Source: Vibrio gangliei
GTDB lineage: Bacteria; Pseudomonadota; Gammaproteobacteria; Enterobacterales; Vibrionaceae
Reading direction: 5' to 3'
DNA length: 64,000 nt
NCBI RefSeq assembly: GCF_026001925.1
Contig: NZ_AP021869.1
Location: forward strand, 1,054,001 to 1,118,000
In this document: positions 39,734-50,588 of the stretch, one piece after another
Numbering within the stretch: position 1 is the first letter of the stretch
Layout of the letters: each line of letters opens with the position of its first letter
Program-made: the position numbers and the translations under genes
Notes under the pieces: model-generated
Told to the model about the DNA's origin: nothing
The model's database searches: none
The model's input: only the letters and a program-made list of their open reading frames with translations

Positions 39734-41521
39734 ATGCGCACCCAGTATTGTGGTCACCTGAACAAGTCCCTAGTAGGACAAAGTGTTGAATTATGCGGTT
39801 GGGTAAACCGTCGTCGTGATTTGGGCGGGCTTATCTTCATTGATATGCGTGACCGTGAAGGCATTGTTCAAGTTGTGGTAGACCCAGATATGGCAGAAGT
39901 CTTTGCTGAGGCGAATAAACTGCGTAATGAATTCTGTATTAAATTCACTGGTGAAGTCCGCGCACGTCCTGATAGCCAAATCAACAAAGACATGGCAACG
40001 GGTGAAGTGGAAGTGTTCGCAACGGGTCTTGAGATCATCAACCGTTCTGAGCCATTACCGCTTGATTCAAACCAAACTAACTCGGAAGAGCAACGTCTTA
40101 AATATCGTTACATCGATTTACGTCGTCCTGAAATGAGTGATCGCATTAAATTGCGTGCTAAAGCATCCAGCTTCGTTCGTCGTTTCTTAGATGACAATGG
40201 TTTCCTTGATATTGAAACGCCAGTACTGACTAAAGCGACACCAGAAGGTGCGCGCGATTACCTAGTGCCAAGCCGTGTACATAAAGGTAGCTTTTACGCA
40301 TTGCCGCAATCGCCTCAGCTGTTTAAGCAGTTGTTGATGATGTCGGGTTTTGACCGTTACTACCAAATCGTGAAATGTTTCCGTGATGAAGATTTACGTG
40401 CTGACCGTCAGCCAGAATTTACTCAAATCGATATCGAAACATCATTCATGACATCGGATGAAGTTCGTGCTGTAACAGAAAAAATGGTTCGCGATATGTG
40501 GCAAGAGCTGCTTAACGTTGACCTAGGCGAATTCCCAGTTATGCCATTCTCTGAAGCGATGCGTCGTTTTGGTTCAGATAAACCAGACCTACGTAACCCG
40601 CTGGAGCTTGTTGATGTTGCCGATTTAGTGAAAGACGTTGAATTTAAAGTCTTCTCTGGCCCTGCGAACGATGAAAAAGGCCGTGTAGCCGTAATCCGTG
40701 TACCAGGCGGTGCGTCTCTATCTCGTAAACAAATTGATGAATACGGCAGCTTCGTTGGTATTTATGGTGCCAAAGGTCTTGCTTGGATAAAAGTGAATGA
40801 CCTTGCCGCTGGTGTAGAAGGCATTCAGTCTCCAGTGGCTAAGTTCTTAAATGAAGATGTGATTAAAGGCATTTTAGAGCGTACCGGCGCACAAACGGGC
40901 GATATCATTCTATTTGGCGCAGATAAAGCCAACATCGTGTCAGAAGCAATGGGCGCATTACGTATCAAGCTAGGTCTTGATCTTGAGCTAACAGATCTGA
41001 ACGCATGGGCGCCACTTTGGGTGGTTGATTTCCCAATGTTTGAGCAAGATGATGAAGGCAACCTTCACGCCATGCACCACCCATTTACCTCACCACTTGG
41101 TGTAACAGCAGAAGAGCTAAAAGCAAACCCTGCGGCAGCAAACTCTAACGCTTACGACATGGTACTGAATGGTTACGAAGTTGGCGGTGGTTCAGTTCGT
41201 ATTCACAACTCTGAAATGCAATCGACTGTGTTTGATATCTTAGGTATTGATGAGTCTGAACAGCGTTTGAAGTTTGGCTTCCTATTAGACGCACTGAAAT
41301 ACGGTACGCCACCACACGCAGGCTTGGCATTCGGTTTAGACCGTTTAGTGATGCTGCTTTGTGGTACTGATAACATCCGTGATGTGATCGCATTCCCTAA
41401 AACAACAGCAGCAGCATGTCCGTTAACTAACGCTCCAAGCCTTGCTAACCCAGCAGCGCTAGAAGAGTTGGCGATTGCGGTGACTGTGGCTAAAGACGCA
41501 GCAGAGAACAATCAAGAGTAA
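39734..41521 (+). CDS. aspS: Aspartyl-tRNA synthetase
   Basis: Class IIb synthetase. N-terminal OB-fold anticodon-binding domain (about 1-105, [20 protein letters not shown]), catalytic motifs 2 ([20 protein letters not shown]) and 3 ([13 protein letters not shown]), and a bacterial GAD insertion. The frame opens at 39671 but the ATG at 39734 gives the usual [10 protein letters not shown] start; 595 aa against 590 in E. coli. Confidence 0.96.
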   Translation: MRTQYCGHLNKSLVGQSVELCGWVNRRRDLGGLIFIDMRDREGIVQVVVDPDMAEVFAEANKLRNEFCIKFTGEVRARPDSQINKDMATGEVEVFATGLEIINRSEPLPLDSNQTNSEEQRLKYRYIDLRRPEMSDRIKLRAKASSFVRRFLDDNGFLDIETPVLTKATPEGARDYLVPSRVHKGSFYALPQSPQLFKQLLMMSGFDRYYQIVKCFRDEDLRADRQPEFTQIDIETSFMTSDEVRAVTEKMVRDMWQELLNVDLGEFPVMPFSEAMRRFGSDKPDLRNPLELVDVADLVKDVEFKVFSGPANDEKGRVAVIRVPGGASLSRKQIDEYGSFVGIYGAKGLAWIKVNDLAAGVEGIQSPVAKFLNEDVIKGILERTGAQTGDIILFGADKANIVSEAMGALRIKLGLDLELTDLNAWAPLWVVDFPMFEQDDEGNLHAMHHPFTSPLGVTAEELKANPAAANSNAYDMVLNGYEVGGGSVRIHNSEMQSTVFDILGIDESEQRLKFGFLLDALKYGTPPHAGLAFGLDRLVMLLCGTDNIRDVIAFPKTTAAACPLTNAPSLANPAALEELAIAVTVAKDAAENNQE

Positions 41522-41549
41522 TATCTTGAGCTCGAAAATCGATATGATG

Positions 41550-41583
41550 AAAAACACCCACATTTGATCCTGTGGGTGTTTTT
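41550..41583 (+). terminator. Terminator after aspS
   Basis: 13-bp perfect stem AAAAACACCCACA / TGTGGGTGTTTTT with an 8-nt loop. Confidence 0.95.
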
Positions 41584-41637
41584 GTTTGTGCAGCTCGTTA
41601 TACTTCAAACATACACATATAAAAAGAAAGAGATTAA

Positions 41638-42159
41638 ATGTCCATTATCCTTGGAATTGATCCAGGTTCTCGAATTACCGGTTACGGCGTGATCCGCCAA
41701 GAAGGCCGCCATTTGCATTATTTAGGCAGTGGTTGTATTCGTACCTCAGAAGAGGGGTTGCCAGGTCGGTTAAAACAAATTTATGCGGGCGTTTCTGAAA
41801 TCATTACCCAGTTTCAGCCCGATGTATTCGCGATTGAGCAAGTCTTTATGGCAAAAAACGCAGATTCAGCGTTAAAGCTCGGCCAGGCTCGTGGTAGTGC
41901 TATTGTCGCAGCGGTCAATGCCGAACTGCCAGTATATGAATACGCAGCAAGGTTAATTAAACAAGCGGTAGTCGGAACCGGTGGGGCAGATAAAGCTCAA
42001 GTGCAACACATGGTGAAAAGCATGTTGAAGTTGCCGGCTAAACCTCAAGCCGATGCGGCTGATGCACTTGGTGTGGCTATCTGTCACGCCAACACCAATA
42101 AAACCTTAATAGCGTTGGCAGGGAAAGCAAGCAGTGCAAGACGTGGTCGATATCGCTAA
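41638..42159 (+). CDS. ruvC: Holliday junction resolvase
   Basis: Endonuclease that cuts Holliday junctions. Catalytic D7 in [13 protein letters not shown], acidic E in [11 protein letters not shown], and [12 protein letters not shown] near the C-terminus. 173 aa as in E. coli. First of ruvC-ruvA-ruvB. Confidence 0.97.
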   Translation: MSIILGIDPGSRITGYGVIRQEGRHLHYLGSGCIRTSEEGLPGRLKQIYAGVSEIITQFQPDVFAIEQVFMAKNADSALKLGQARGSAIVAAVNAELPVYEYAARLIKQAVVGTGGADKAQVQHMVKSMLKLPAKPQADAADALGVAICHANTNKTLIALAGKASSARRGRYR

Positions 42160-42269
42160 ATAAATGGCACTCATACTGGATGTTTATCCAGTTAGTCATT
42201 ATTATAGCCCAATAACCAAAAATGAATGAAAGGCATGGCGTTCGCTATGTTGGTAAAAGGAATAAAAAA

Positions 42270-42887
42270 GTGATCGGTCGTCTACGCGGAATATTAATTG
42301 AAAAACAGCCACCTGAAGTTTTAATCGAAGTGTCGGGTGTGGGTTATGAAGTTCAAATGCCAATGAGTTGTTTCTATGAACTTCCCAATGTAAACGAAGA
42401 AGCGATTATCTATACTCACTTTGTGGTGCGTGAAGATGCTCAGCTATTGTATGGCTTTAATACGGTAAAAGAGCGTGCACTCTTTCGCGAAGTAATCAAA
42501 GCCAATGGCGTAGGCCCGAAACTTGGCTTAGCGATTCTATCTGGCATGACCGCGTCACAATTTGTCTCTTGTGTAGAGCATGAAGATGTTAGCACATTAG
42601 TGAAATTGCCAGGTGTGGGTAAGAAAACCGCTGAACGTCTCGTCGTTGAAATGAAAGATCGCTTAAAAGGCTGGGTAACACACGATCTCTTTACTCCGGC
42701 AACCGATGCTGCGCCGATAGACTCAGCTGATTCACGTACTAGCCACAATGCAGAAGATGAAGCCGTTAGTGCACTTATTGCATTAGGTTACAAACCAGCG
42801 ATGGCATCTAAAGTAGTTTCGCAAGTCGCCAAAGCAGACATGAGTAGCGAAGCGGTGATCCGTGAAGCACTGAAATCAATGGTTTAA
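42270..42887 (+). CDS. ruvA: Holliday junction branch-migration protein RuvA
   Basis: Tetrameric junction-binding partner of RuvB. Starts at GTG 42270, giving [21 protein letters not shown], with AAGG 9 nt upstream; the frame's earlier ATG at 42222 would add 16 residues absent from the family. Domain I (1-64), two helix-hairpin-helix motifs ([28 protein letters not shown]), and domain III at the C-terminus. 205 aa. Confidence 0.95.
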   Translation: MIGRLRGILIEKQPPEVLIEVSGVGYEVQMPMSCFYELPNVNEEAIIYTHFVVREDAQLLYGFNTVKERALFREVIKANGVGPKLGLAILSGMTASQFVSCVEHEDVSTLVKLPGVGKKTAERLVVEMKDRLKGWVTHDLFTPATDAAPIDSADSRTSHNAEDEAVSALIALGYKPAMASKVVSQVAKADMSSEAVIREALKSMV

Positions 42888-42902
42888 TCCGAGGTTAAAT
42901 AA

Positions 42903-43916
42903 ATGATAGAAGCGGATCGCTTAATAGCAGCCGACAACCCAACTTTTCGTGACGAAGACGTTATCGACCGAGCGATTCGACCAAAACGCTTGTCTGACTA
43001 CCAAGGCCAAGACCATGTGCGCGATCAAATGGAAATCTTCATTAAAGCCGCGCAATTACGTCATGAGCCTTTGGACCATCTATTGGTATTTGGTCCTCCG
43101 GGTTTGGGTAAAACCACTTTAGCGAATATTGTAGCGAATGAAATGGAAGTGAATATTCGCACCACATCCGGCCCCGTGCTGGAAAAAGCAGGCGATTTAG
43201 CAGCACTGCTGACTAATCTTGAAGAAAACGATATTTTGTTTATCGATGAAATTCACCGTCTAAGCCCTGTGGTGGAAGAGATCTTGTATCCAGCAATGGA
43301 AGATTATCAACTCGATATTATGATCGGTGAAGGCCCAGCGGCGCGTTCTATTAAAATTGATCTTCCACCTTTCACGTTAATTGGTGCCACCACTCGTGCA
43401 GGCTCGTTGACGTCACCATTACGCGATCGTTTCGGTATTGTTCAGCGCCTCGAATATTACAAAGTCAAAGATTTGCAGCACATCGTAAAACGCAGCGCCG
43501 ACTGTTTAGGTCTATCGATGGAAGAAGAAGGGGCGCTGGAAGTGGCGCGTCGTTCTCGCGGTACACCACGAATTGCAAACCGATTATTACGTCGCGTGCG
43601 CGATTATGCTGAAGTGAAAGGCAATGGGCACATTTGTTCTGATACCGCAGACAAAGCCTTGAACATGCTTGATGTCGATAATCAAGGTTTTGACTATATG
43701 GACAGAAAGTTGCTACTGGCTATCATGGAAAAATTCTCTGGTGGGCCGGTAGGGCTAGATAACTTGGCCGCTGCTATCGGTGAAGAAAAAGACACCATCG
43801 AAGATGTCATCGAACCTTATTTGATTCAACAAGGCTATTTACAACGAACTCCGAGAGGTCGAATAGCCAGTGATAGGGCTTATTTGCATTTTGGTATAGA
43901 TAAGCCAACTCTTTGA
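42903..43916 (+). CDS. ruvB: Holliday junction DNA helicase RuvB
   Basis: AAA+ motor for branch migration. Walker A GPPGLGKT at 64-71, Walker B DEIH at 115-118, sensor 1 [19 protein letters not shown]-terminal winged helix. 337 aa. Starts 15 bp after ruvA and ends at a terminator. Confidence 0.97.
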   Translation: MIEADRLIAADNPTFRDEDVIDRAIRPKRLSDYQGQDHVRDQMEIFIKAAQLRHEPLDHLLVFGPPGLGKTTLANIVANEMEVNIRTTSGPVLEKAGDLAALLTNLEENDILFIDEIHRLSPVVEEILYPAMEDYQLDIMIGEGPAARSIKIDLPPFTLIGATTRAGSLTSPLRDRFGIVQRLEYYKVKDLQHIVKRSADCLGLSMEEEGALEVARRSRGTPRIANRLLRRVRDYAEVKGNGHICSDTADKALNMLDVDNQGFDYMDRKLLLAIMEKFSGGPVGLDNLAAAIGEEKDTIEDVIEPYLIQQGYLQRTPRGRIASDRAYLHFGIDKPTL

Positions 43917-43934
43917 ATAGATTAGTTAGTGTAC

Positions 43935-43967
43935 AAAAGGGTAACGAAGTGTTTGTTACCCTTTTTT
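43935..43967 (+). terminator. Terminator after ruvB
   Basis: AAAAGGGTAAC (43935-43945) pairs with GTTACCCTTTT (43955-43965), then Ts. Confidence 0.93.
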
Positions 43968-44395
43968 ATTGGTTGCATACCAAGAAGAGATCTCTACAAT
44001 CCTTCGGCTATTACGTGTTACAGATACTCTGCACTGATCAAGTCGAGGCTTGAGAGAAATCAGCCAGAAGGTAAAAATTCTTTTCTCGCTGAAATTAAAT
44101 AATAAAAAATGATCGTCACTAGCACGCAAAATATGTAACGCAGCACTAAACTGTTAGAAAGTTTGTCAAATTTATAGGCTTATTCAAAAATAGTTTAGAA
44201 ACCTTTTGAAACATATGTGCTTAATGCGTAATATTAGCGCTAACTATATTAGATAGTGCTTAACAAAACAATAACTATTTATACACAATTTTGCAACACG
44301 CGCAGTTTGTCTTGTTGTATGTGTTAATTTTTAACCATCCTAATCGTTGTATGAAGCCAGTGCAGGCTCGGATAGCGACATAAAAAGGAGTCACC
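43968..44395 (+). promoter_or_regulatory. Upstream regulatory region of the cyd operon
   Basis: About 430 bp with no gene. TGTTAATTTT (44322-44331) is one base off the ArcA core WGTTAATTAW and lies in the inverted repeat GTTAA-TTT-TTAAC (44323-44335); other GTTAAC-like and CTAACTAT stretches occur between 44230 and 44275. No clear FNR palindrome is seen. ArcA control of cydAB is established in E. coli, so oxygen-limited induction is plausible. AAAAAGGAGTCACC is a very strong ribosome site. Confidence 0.45.
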
Positions 44396-45982
44396 ATGAT
44401 TGATGTTGTTGATCTATCGCGGTTGCAATTTGCAATGACAGCGATGTATCACTTCCTATTTGTTCCTTTGACTTTGGGTATGGCATTTTTACTTGCCATT
44501 ATGGAGTCAGTTTATGTAATGACTGGGAAGCAGATCTATAAGGATATGACCAAGTTCTGGGGTAAGCTTTTCGGTATCAACTTTGCTCTAGGTGTAGCTA
44601 CAGGCTTAACCATGGAGTTCCAGTTCGGTACAAACTGGTCATACTATTCTCATTATGTAGGCGACATTTTTGGTGCGCCGCTTGCCATTGAAGCCTTGAT
44701 TGCATTCTTTTTAGAATCAACCATGGTGGGTTTATTCTTCTTCGGTTGGGATCGTCTATCTAAGCGTCAACACCTTGTTGTAACTTGGTTGGTTGCCATC
44801 GGTTCTAACTTCTCTGCGCTTTGGATCTTGATCGCGAACGGTTGGATGCAAAACCCAGTAGGGGCAGAATTTAACTACGAAACCATGCGTATGGAAATGG
44901 TGAGCTTCTCTGAAGTGATCTTCAACCCAGTTGCGCAAGTTAAATTCGTTCACACTGTCTCTTCAGGTTACACCTGTGGCGCGATGTTCATCTTAGGTAT
45001 CAGTGCTTACTACCTATTGAAAGGTCGTGATGTTGCATTTGCACGTCGCTCATTTGCTATTGCCGCCTCTTTTGGTATGGCTGCGATTCTTTCTACGTTG
45101 GTACTAGGTGATGACTCTGGCTATGAGCTAGGTGACGTTCAACAAGCGAAACTCGCGGCTATTGAAGCTGAGTGGCATACAGAGCCAGCACCAGCAGCAT
45201 TTACCGCATTTGCACTTCCAAGCCAAGATGAAATGAAGAACAACTATGCGATTCAAATTCCTTACGCATTAGGTATTATCGCGACTCGTTCTTTAGACAA
45301 AGAAGTGAAAGGTATTTCTGATCTTGAAGTAGAGCACGAAGCACGTATCCGCAACGGTATGATTGCATATAACCTACTTGAAAAACTTCGTGCAGGTGAC
45401 CGTTCTGAAGAGAACGTTGCTGCATTTGATGAAGTGAAGAAAGACCTTGGCTACGGATTGCTATTGAAACGTTATGTTGATGACATTTCACAAGCGTCTG
45501 AAGACCAAATTCAAAAAGCAGTGAAAGACTCAATTCCACAAGTTTGGCCTCTATTCTGGTCATTCCGTATCATGGTGGCATGTGGCGTGATTATGCTTGC
45601 AGTATTTGCATTCGCATTTATCCAAACTTGTCGTCAGCGCATTGAGAAACACCCTCTGCTATTAAAAGCTGCTCTATTTAGTATTCCACTACCATGGATT
45701 GCGATTGAAGCAGGTTGGTTCGTAGCAGAATATGGTCGTCAGCCTTGGGCGGTAGGTGAAATTCTACCAACAAGCGTTGCCGCATCTGCGCTATCACGCG
45801 GTGAAATTCTTACTTCAATCTTTGCCATCATTGCATTCTATTCTTGCTTGCTGATCGCAGAAGTATACTTGATGGTAAAATTCGCACGTAAAGGTCCTAG
45901 TAGCTTAAAAACAGGACGTTACCACTTCGAGCAAAACGATACTTCTTTAGAAGGTAAAGTTTCTCGCGAAGTTGAAGCATAA
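44396..45982 (+). CDS. cydA: Cytochrome bd ubiquinol oxidase subunit I
   Basis: High-affinity terminal oxidase subunit with the quinol site and hemes b558, b595 and d. Heme ligand H19 ([12 protein letters not shown]), a second His in [13 protein letters not shown], Met in [13 protein letters not shown] and [14 protein letters not shown] are conserved. 528 aa (522 in E. coli) with the long-type Q loop after about residue 240. First of cydA-cydB-cydX-ybgE. Confidence 0.96.
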   Translation: MIDVVDLSRLQFAMTAMYHFLFVPLTLGMAFLLAIMESVYVMTGKQIYKDMTKFWGKLFGINFALGVATGLTMEFQFGTNWSYYSHYVGDIFGAPLAIEALIAFFLESTMVGLFFFGWDRLSKRQHLVVTWLVAIGSNFSALWILIANGWMQNPVGAEFNYETMRMEMVSFSEVIFNPVAQVKFVHTVSSGYTCGAMFILGISAYYLLKGRDVAFARRSFAIAASFGMAAILSTLVLGDDSGYELGDVQQAKLAAIEAEWHTEPAPAAFTAFALPSQDEMKNNYAIQIPYALGIIATRSLDKEVKGISDLEVEHEARIRNGMIAYNLLEKLRAGDRSEENVAAFDEVKKDLGYGLLLKRYVDDISQASEDQIQKAVKDSIPQVWPLFWSFRIMVACGVIMLAVFAFAFIQTCRQRIEKHPLLLKAALFSIPLPWIAIEAGWFVAEYGRQPWAVGEILPTSVAASALSRGEILTSIFAIIAFYSCLLIAEVYLMVKFARKGPSSLKTGRYHFEQNDTSLEGKVSREVEA

Positions 45983-45996
45983 GCAGGGGATAATTC

Positions 45997-47133
45997 ATGT
46001 TTGAATACGAAACTCTACGATTTATTTGGTGGGTACTGATCGGCGTATTGTTCGTTGGTTTTGCTATCGCCGATGGTTTTGATATGGGTGTAGGCGCATT
46101 AGTGCCAATTATCGGTAAAACTGATAATCAACGTCGTGTCATGATCAACTCAATTGCGCCTCACTGGGATGGTAACCAAGTATGGTTGATCACAGCGGGT
46201 GGTGCGCTGTTTGCTGCATGGCCAATGGTTTATGCAACATCGTTCTCTGGCTTCTACCTTGCGATGATCGTGACGCTTGCTGCGTTATGGCTTCGTCCAG
46301 TGGCGCTAGATTACCGTTCTAAAATTGAAACACAAAAATGGCGTAACAACTGGGATATTTGTATCTCAATCAGTGGTTTCGTACCGCCGCTAATTTTTGG
46401 TGTGGCATTTGGTAACCTACTTCAAGGTGTACCGTTTGAACTAAACGAGTTCATGATGTCTCAATATCACGGTAACTTCTTTGGTTTGCTAAACCCATTT
46501 GGTATTCTATGTGGTCTAGTTAGCGTATTCATGTTCTTACTACAAGGCTCAGCATGGCTACAGCTAAAAACCACTGGTGACGTTCATGACCGTGCGCGTA
46601 AAGTATCAATCATTTCAGGCCTATTAGTTGCAGTACTGTTTGTTGCAGCAGGTTTCTGGGTACAAAACATTGATGGTTATGTTGTGAAGAGCGTAATTGA
46701 TACTAACGCACCGTCTAACCCGCTATTGAAAGAAGTAGTGCGTGAGCCAGGTGCTTGGATGAACAACTTTGCTACTTACCCGCTAATGTGGATTGCACCA
46801 ATTCTTGGTGTAGTGATGGCACTTGTTGCGGTAGTGGCAGCAAAAACTGAAAAAGATCTACTGGCATTCTTAGCATCAAGCTTAACTTGTGCCGGTGTTA
46901 TCTTAACTTCAGGCTTTGCAATGTTCCCATTCGTTATGCCTTCAAGCTTGGATCCAAATGTAAGCTTTACGCTTTGGGATTCGACTTCTAGCCTACTAAC
47001 GCTAGAAATCATGACAGGTGTCGCCTTTGTTATGGTACCAATCATTTTGGGTTACACAGCGTGGACCTACTACAAAATGTTTGGCCGTCTTGATGACAAG
47101 TACATCGAAGAAAACAAAAACTCACTTTACTAA
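45997..47133 (+). CDS. cydB: Cytochrome bd ubiquinol oxidase subunit II
   Basis: Eight-helix partner of CydA. FAIADGFDMGVGALVPIIG, HWDGNQVWLITAGGALFAAWP and the C-terminal LWDSTSSLLTLEIM match CydB. 378 aa (379 in E. coli). 14 bp after cydA. Confidence 0.96.
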   Translation: MFEYETLRFIWWVLIGVLFVGFAIADGFDMGVGALVPIIGKTDNQRRVMINSIAPHWDGNQVWLITAGGALFAAWPMVYATSFSGFYLAMIVTLAALWLRPVALDYRSKIETQKWRNNWDICISISGFVPPLIFGVAFGNLLQGVPFELNEFMMSQYHGNFFGLLNPFGILCGLVSVFMFLLQGSAWLQLKTTGDVHDRARKVSIISGLLVAVLFVAAGFWVQNIDGYVVKSVIDTNAPSNPLLKEVVREPGAWMNNFATYPLMWIAPILGVVMALVAVVAAKTEKDLLAFLASSLTCAGVILTSGFAMFPFVMPSSLDPNVSFTLWDSTSSLLTLEIMTGVAFVMVPIILGYTAWTYYKMFGRLDDKYIEENKNSLY

Positions 47134-47145
47134 GGAGCAACGATT

Positions 47146-47253
47146 ATGTGGTATTTTGCTTGGATTCTAGGCGTATTGCTTGCCTGTGCATTCGGTATTA
47201 TCAATGCTCTTTGGTTAGAGCACTCTGAAATGATGGATGAGGATCGTGAGTAA
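47146..47253 (+). CDS. cydX: Cytochrome bd small subunit CydX
   Basis: 35-aa single-helix protein (MWYFAWILGVLLACAFGIIN, then ALWLEHSEMMDEDRE) required for stable, active cytochrome bd in E. coli. ATG has AAGGAG 8 nt upstream, 12 bp after cydB. Its stop overlaps the likely start of ybgE. Confidence 0.95.
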   Translation: MWYFAWILGVLLACAFGIINALWLEHSEMMDEDRE

Positions 47254-47554
47254 CATTAGTCAAAAAATGACTGATATACATTCACCAATGGATAGGGCTC
47301 TTCTTAGGGCCCTGTTTTTTATCGTTACGGTGTTTCATATCAGCATGTTCATGTGGGAGCCTCGTGCTTACGCGCAAGAAATAGGCGGTTTTAATCTGCT
47401 GGTGACGTTGTTATTTATTTGGTCATTATGCAGCTCACTGATTTACTCGGTGGGGTTCAAGCCTATTTTGTGGGTTTGGCAGATTTTATTCAGCCCGTAC
47501 ATTTCAGGCCCGATCCTGATTTACTTTAGCTGGATGTATTTTCTACATAGCTAA
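47246..47554 (+). CDS. ybgE: Cyd operon protein YbgE
   Basis: About 100-aa protein with three hydrophobic helices; MDRALLRALFFIVTVFHISMFMWEP and IYSVGFKPILW match the YbgE pattern. The GTG at 47246 (GTGAGTAA, overlapping the cydX stop) is chosen over the ATG at 47237; the ribosome-site evidence for either is weak. Role unclear; always linked with cydABX. Followed by a terminator. Confidence 0.82.
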   Translation: MSNISQKMTDIHSPMDRALLRALFFIVTVFHISMFMWEPRAYAQEIGGFNLLVTLLFIWSLCSSLIYSVGFKPILWVWQILFSPYISGPILIYFSWMYFLHS

Positions 47555-47578
47555 GTTATAAGTTTGGACAGACTACTC

Positions 47579-47614
47579 AAACCACTTTATCTCGTGAGGT
47601 AAGGTGGTTTTTTT
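47579..47614 (+). terminator. Terminator of the cyd operon
   Basis: AAACCACTTTA (47579-47589) pairs with TAAGGTGGTTT (47600-47610, one G-T) followed by a T run. Confidence 0.92.
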
Positions 47615-47845
47615 ATGGCTGTAATCAGACTTAATACACATTTTCGCGATAGAGGTTTGAACTTTTTGCTGTAATTTTGTTTCTATAACAAGGGATAAAT
47701 GAAGCCGCTGAATGAGAATCGAACAATTAATACAAATACAAACAAAAAAAGTCGTGAGGGATATTATTCAAAGGCTTAACTTGTTGTATAGTGGAATGCA
47801 GCATTCAGACATCTAGCTCAAGTTTAGGTGTATTGATTTTTATTT

Positions 47846-48008
47846 ATACCAATCACACTTATTAGTTAGTCATAAATTGCGTAGGAAAAAGGCTTGAGAA
47901 CAAGGCATAAATTTTCGATAAGTAGCTTGCCCTACAGTCGAAATTTATAACGCAGTTATCGAGTCTTTTAACAAGCAAGAATGAGTAAATAATGAGTACG
48001 ATTGGTAT
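47846..48008. repeat. Palindromic intergenic repeat (163 bp) upstream of ybgC
   Basis: Bounded by ATACCAATC (47846-47854) and GATTGGTAT (48000-48008). Inside, ATAAATTTTCGA near 47911 pairs with TCGAAATTTAT near 47940, and flanking arms GGCTTGAGAACAAGGC / GCAGTTATCGAGTC pair imperfectly, so the whole element can fold into one long hairpin. I recall similar ATACCAATC-bounded palindromes in other Vibrio genomes. It ends 24 bp before the ybgC start. The preceding 47615-47845 shows no gene. Confidence 0.75.
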
Positions 48009-48031
48009 CATATCTACGGATAGGTAATAAA

Positions 48032-48451
48032 GTGACAGAACAGACCAAAATGATCTTCAAATGGCCGATTACCATTTACTACGAAGATACCGATGCGGGT
48101 GGTGTGGTTTATCACTCCAATTATTTGAAATTTTTTGAACGTGCTCGTACTGAAATGCTACGTGCGCAAGGCATCATTCAAAATACACTTCTTGAGCAAG
48201 AAATCGGTTTTGTCGTGCGTCATATGGATATTGATTACATCCAAGGCGCAAAATTAGATGAACAATTAGAAGTGCTAACCTCAATTGTCAATTTAAAAAA
48301 AGCTTCCATCACATTCTGTCAGGAGTTAGTCAATCTTGAGGGCAGAATCTTGTGTAAAGCAACGGTTAAGGTAGCCTGTGTCAACATTAAACAGATGAAA
48401 CCTCAAGCCATCCCAAGCAACATTATGTCGGAGTTTGCCCGTGTCTGCTGA
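48032..48451 (+). CDS. ybgC: Tol-Pal system acyl-CoA thioesterase YbgC
   Basis: HotDog-fold thioesterase encoded with tol-pal. The catalytic motif [11 protein letters not shown] has D21 and H28 at places matching E. coli D18/H25. The GTG at 48032 is chosen: upstream TTG at 48002 lies inside the palindromic repeat, and TAGG precedes the GTG. 139 aa. Overlaps tolQ by 11 bp. Confidence 0.92.
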   Translation: MTEQTKMIFKWPITIYYEDTDAGGVVYHSNYLKFFERARTEMLRAQGIIQNTLLEQEIGFVVRHMDIDYIQGAKLDEQLEVLTSIVNLKKASITFCQELVNLEGRILCKATVKVACVNIKQMKPQAIPSNIMSEFARVC

Positions 48452-49127
48452 TATTTCAATTTTTGACCTTTTTTTACAAGCGAGTTTATTAGTTAAACTT
48501 GTCATGCTAATTCTACTTGGAATGTCAGTGCTTTCTTGGGCCGTCATTCTAAAAAGAAGTAAAGTGCTTAACAAAGCATCTAAAAATGCCGCCAGTTTTG
48601 AAGAAAAGTTCTGGTCTGGTGTTGACCTATCTCAGCTATACCACGAAGTGAAAGCACGTAAAAACAGCATTATCGGTTCAGAACAAATCTTTTATGCTGG
48701 TTTTACGGAGTTTGCACGTCTGCGTCGCACTAATGGTGCATCTGCTGAATATGTGATGGATGGGGCGGGCCGCTCAATGCGCGTGACGCTATCAAAAGAA
48801 GTGGAAGAGCTAGAAAACCAATTACCATTTTTAGCCACAGTAGGTTCAATCAGCCCATATATCGGCCTATTTGGTACGGTGTGGGGCATTATGACGGCGT
48901 TCATCGCACTTGGCCAAGTAAAGCAAGCCACATTAGCCATGGTGGCACCAGGTATCGCTGAAGCACTAGTCGCGACCGCAATGGGCCTATTCGCCGCCAT
49001 TCCTGCTGTTATGGCGTACAACCGTTTGAGCAACCAAGTGGCCAAGCTTGAGCATAACTACGCGACCTTTGCAGAAGAGTTTCATAGCATTTTGCACCGT
49101 CAAGTAATGGCGGAGCATAAGGACTAA
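48441..49127 (+). CDS. tolQ: TolQ, proton-channel subunit of the Tol-Pal system
   Basis: Inner-membrane protein of the Tol-Pal motor (MotA/ExbB family) with three helices; the late pair is at about 135-195 ([18 protein letters not shown] and a second helix after [12 protein letters not shown]). GTG at 48441 is selected because GGAG lies 7 nt before it; the frame's TTG at 48435 is 1 nt from that site. 228 aa (230 in E. coli). Confidence 0.95.
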   Translation: MSADISIFDLFLQASLLVKLVMLILLGMSVLSWAVILKRSKVLNKASKNAASFEEKFWSGVDLSQLYHEVKARKNSIIGSEQIFYAGFTEFARLRRTNGASAEYVMDGAGRSMRVTLSKEVEELENQLPFLATVGSISPYIGLFGTVWGIMTAFIALGQVKQATLAMVAPGIAEALVATAMGLFAAIPAVMAYNRLSNQVAKLEHNYATFAEEFHSILHRQVMAEHKD

Positions 49128-49129
49128 TT

Positions 49130-49579
49130 ATGACCGGCTACGTTCGAAAAAAGCGCCAGTTAAAAGCCGAGATTAACGTTGTTCCTTATATCGACGTAAT
49201 GTTGGTATTGCTGATCATCTTCATGGTGACATCACCGTTTGTGACTCAAGGGGTGGAAGTTGAGTTGCCAAAGACTGAAACCGCAAAACCGGCATCAGAT
49301 ATCGCCGGTGATAGCGATGCCAGCTTCATTATTGTCGAGATTGATAAACAAGGTAACTTGGGCGTTAGCGTGAATGATGAAGATATGGAACGCGGTCTGA
49401 GCATGGAAGAAGTGATCACTCGAGTGAAAGCGGAACGTGCTTTATCGCCGAAATCACCGGTTGCGGTGGGCGGCGACCAACAAACCGCTTATGCCGATAT
49501 CGTACTGGTACTTGATCAGCTCAATAAATCAGGTATCGAGAAAGTCGGTCTGTTAACGGATATTAAAGAGAATCGCTAA
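49130..49579 (+). CDS. tolR: TolR, ExbD-like subunit of the Tol-Pal system
   Basis: Single N-terminal membrane helix with the functional aspartate D22 in PYIDVMLVLLIIFMV, then a periplasmic domain. 149 aa. Pairs with TolQ to form the proton-driven motor. 2 bp after tolQ. Confidence 0.96.
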   Translation: MTGYVRKKRQLKAEINVVPYIDVMLVLLIIFMVTSPFVTQGVEVELPKTETAKPASDIAGDSDASFIIVEIDKQGNLGVSVNDEDMERGLSMEEVITRVKAERALSPKSPVAVGGDQQTAYADIVLVLDQLNKSGIEKVGLLTDIKENR

Positions 49580-49586
49580 TTTGTTG

Positions 49587-50555
49587 ATGCTTAATAAAGA
49601 ATACAAATCAGCTATATTGATCTCAGTTGTACTGCATATTGTTTTGTTTGTACTGCTTTTGGGAGGATCATGGTTTTCTGATGAAGATAAAAAGCCGAAA
49701 CACCAAATGGTGGAAGCGGTAGTTATCGATCCAAAAGCAATTGAGAAGCAAGCGAAAAGCATTAGAGATCAGCGCGACGCTGCACGTAAAGCTGAGCAGC
49801 AACGTGTTGAAAAGCTTCGTCAGCAAGCTCAGCAGTTAGAGCAAAACCGCAAGAAAGAAGAAGAGCGCTTACGTCGACTGCAAGAGCAAAAGGTCGAGCA
49901 GGAAAAACAAGCGCGTGAAGCGGAAAAACAACGCCAGCTAGCTGAAAAACAAAAGCAAGAAGCAGAGCGCGCTCGAATTGAAAAAGAACGCGCTGCCAAA
50001 GCTGAAGCCGAACGCAAAGCCAAAGAAGCGGCAATAGCAAAAGCGGCAGCAGAGAAAAAAGCAGCGGAACAAGCGAAAGCTGCTGCCGAAGCTAAGGCGG
50101 CCGCAGAAGCAAAAGCCGAAGCTGAAAAACGCGCCAAAGAAAAAGCGCAAAAAGAAGCAGCAGAGAAAGCACGTTTAGCACGTGAAAAAGAAGCACAAGA
50201 AGCCGCTTTGAATGACATTTTCTCCGGTCTTGAAGCGGAAACTCAACAAATTTCATCGGCACGACAAAAATATGTTGCTTCAGAATTGGATCGCTATGGG
50301 GCAATCTATAAGCAGATGATTCAAGATAAATTAAGAACAGACGACTCTTTTGCTGGTAAATCATGCAAAATCAATATTCGTCTGGTACAAACAGGCAGCG
50401 ATGCAATTGTTAGCAAAGTGACACCTGTGGATGGGGAAGCAGCGGTATGCTCTGCTGCAAGACGTGCTATTGCACAAGTCGGCAACTTCCCAATGCCAAA
50501 AGAACAAGATGTCGCAGATCAATTGAAGAACATCAATCTGACGGTTGATCTATAG
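49587..50555 (+). CDS. tolA: TolA, envelope-spanning Tol-Pal protein
   Basis: N-terminal membrane helix (SAILISVVLHIVLFVLLLGG), a long Ala/Lys/Glu helical rod from about residue 50 to 215, and a C-terminal globular domain with a conserved Cys pair (SCKINIRLVQTG and AAVCSAARRAI). Carries force from TolQR to Pal/TolB. Two TTG codons lie in frame upstream (49581, 49584); the ATG at 49587 gives a normal start. The long antisense frames here are shadows of the repetitive rod. Confidence 0.94.
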   Translation: MLNKEYKSAILISVVLHIVLFVLLLGGSWFSDEDKKPKHQMVEAVVIDPKAIEKQAKSIRDQRDAARKAEQQRVEKLRQQAQQLEQNRKKEEERLRRLQEQKVEQEKQAREAEKQRQLAEKQKQEAERARIEKERAAKAEAERKAKEAAIAKAAAEKKAAEQAKAAAEAKAAAEAKAEAEKRAKEKAQKEAAEKARLAREKEAQEAALNDIFSGLEAETQQISSARQKYVASELDRYGAIYKQMIQDKLRTDDSFAGKSCKINIRLVQTGSDAIVSKVTPVDGEAAVCSAARRAIAQVGNFPMPKEQDVADQLKNINLTVDL

Positions 50556-50588
50556 CAGATTGGTATCAGCACCAAAAAGGAATATTCA

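Noticed and set aside
42222..42269. 16-residue N-terminal extension of RuvA
   Set aside because: Family proteins begin at MIGRLRG; the GTG at 42270 has its own AAGG site.
43968..44395. FNR box upstream of cydA
   Set aside because: No TTGAT-N4-ATCAA palindrome is visible; only ArcA-like words are present.
49762..50364. Several long minus-strand frames (up to 129 aa) opposite tolA
   Set aside because: They are artefacts of the Ala/Lys/Glu-rich tolA rod, whose codon pattern leaves the opposite strand free of stops; composition is low-complexity Ser/Ala/Phe.
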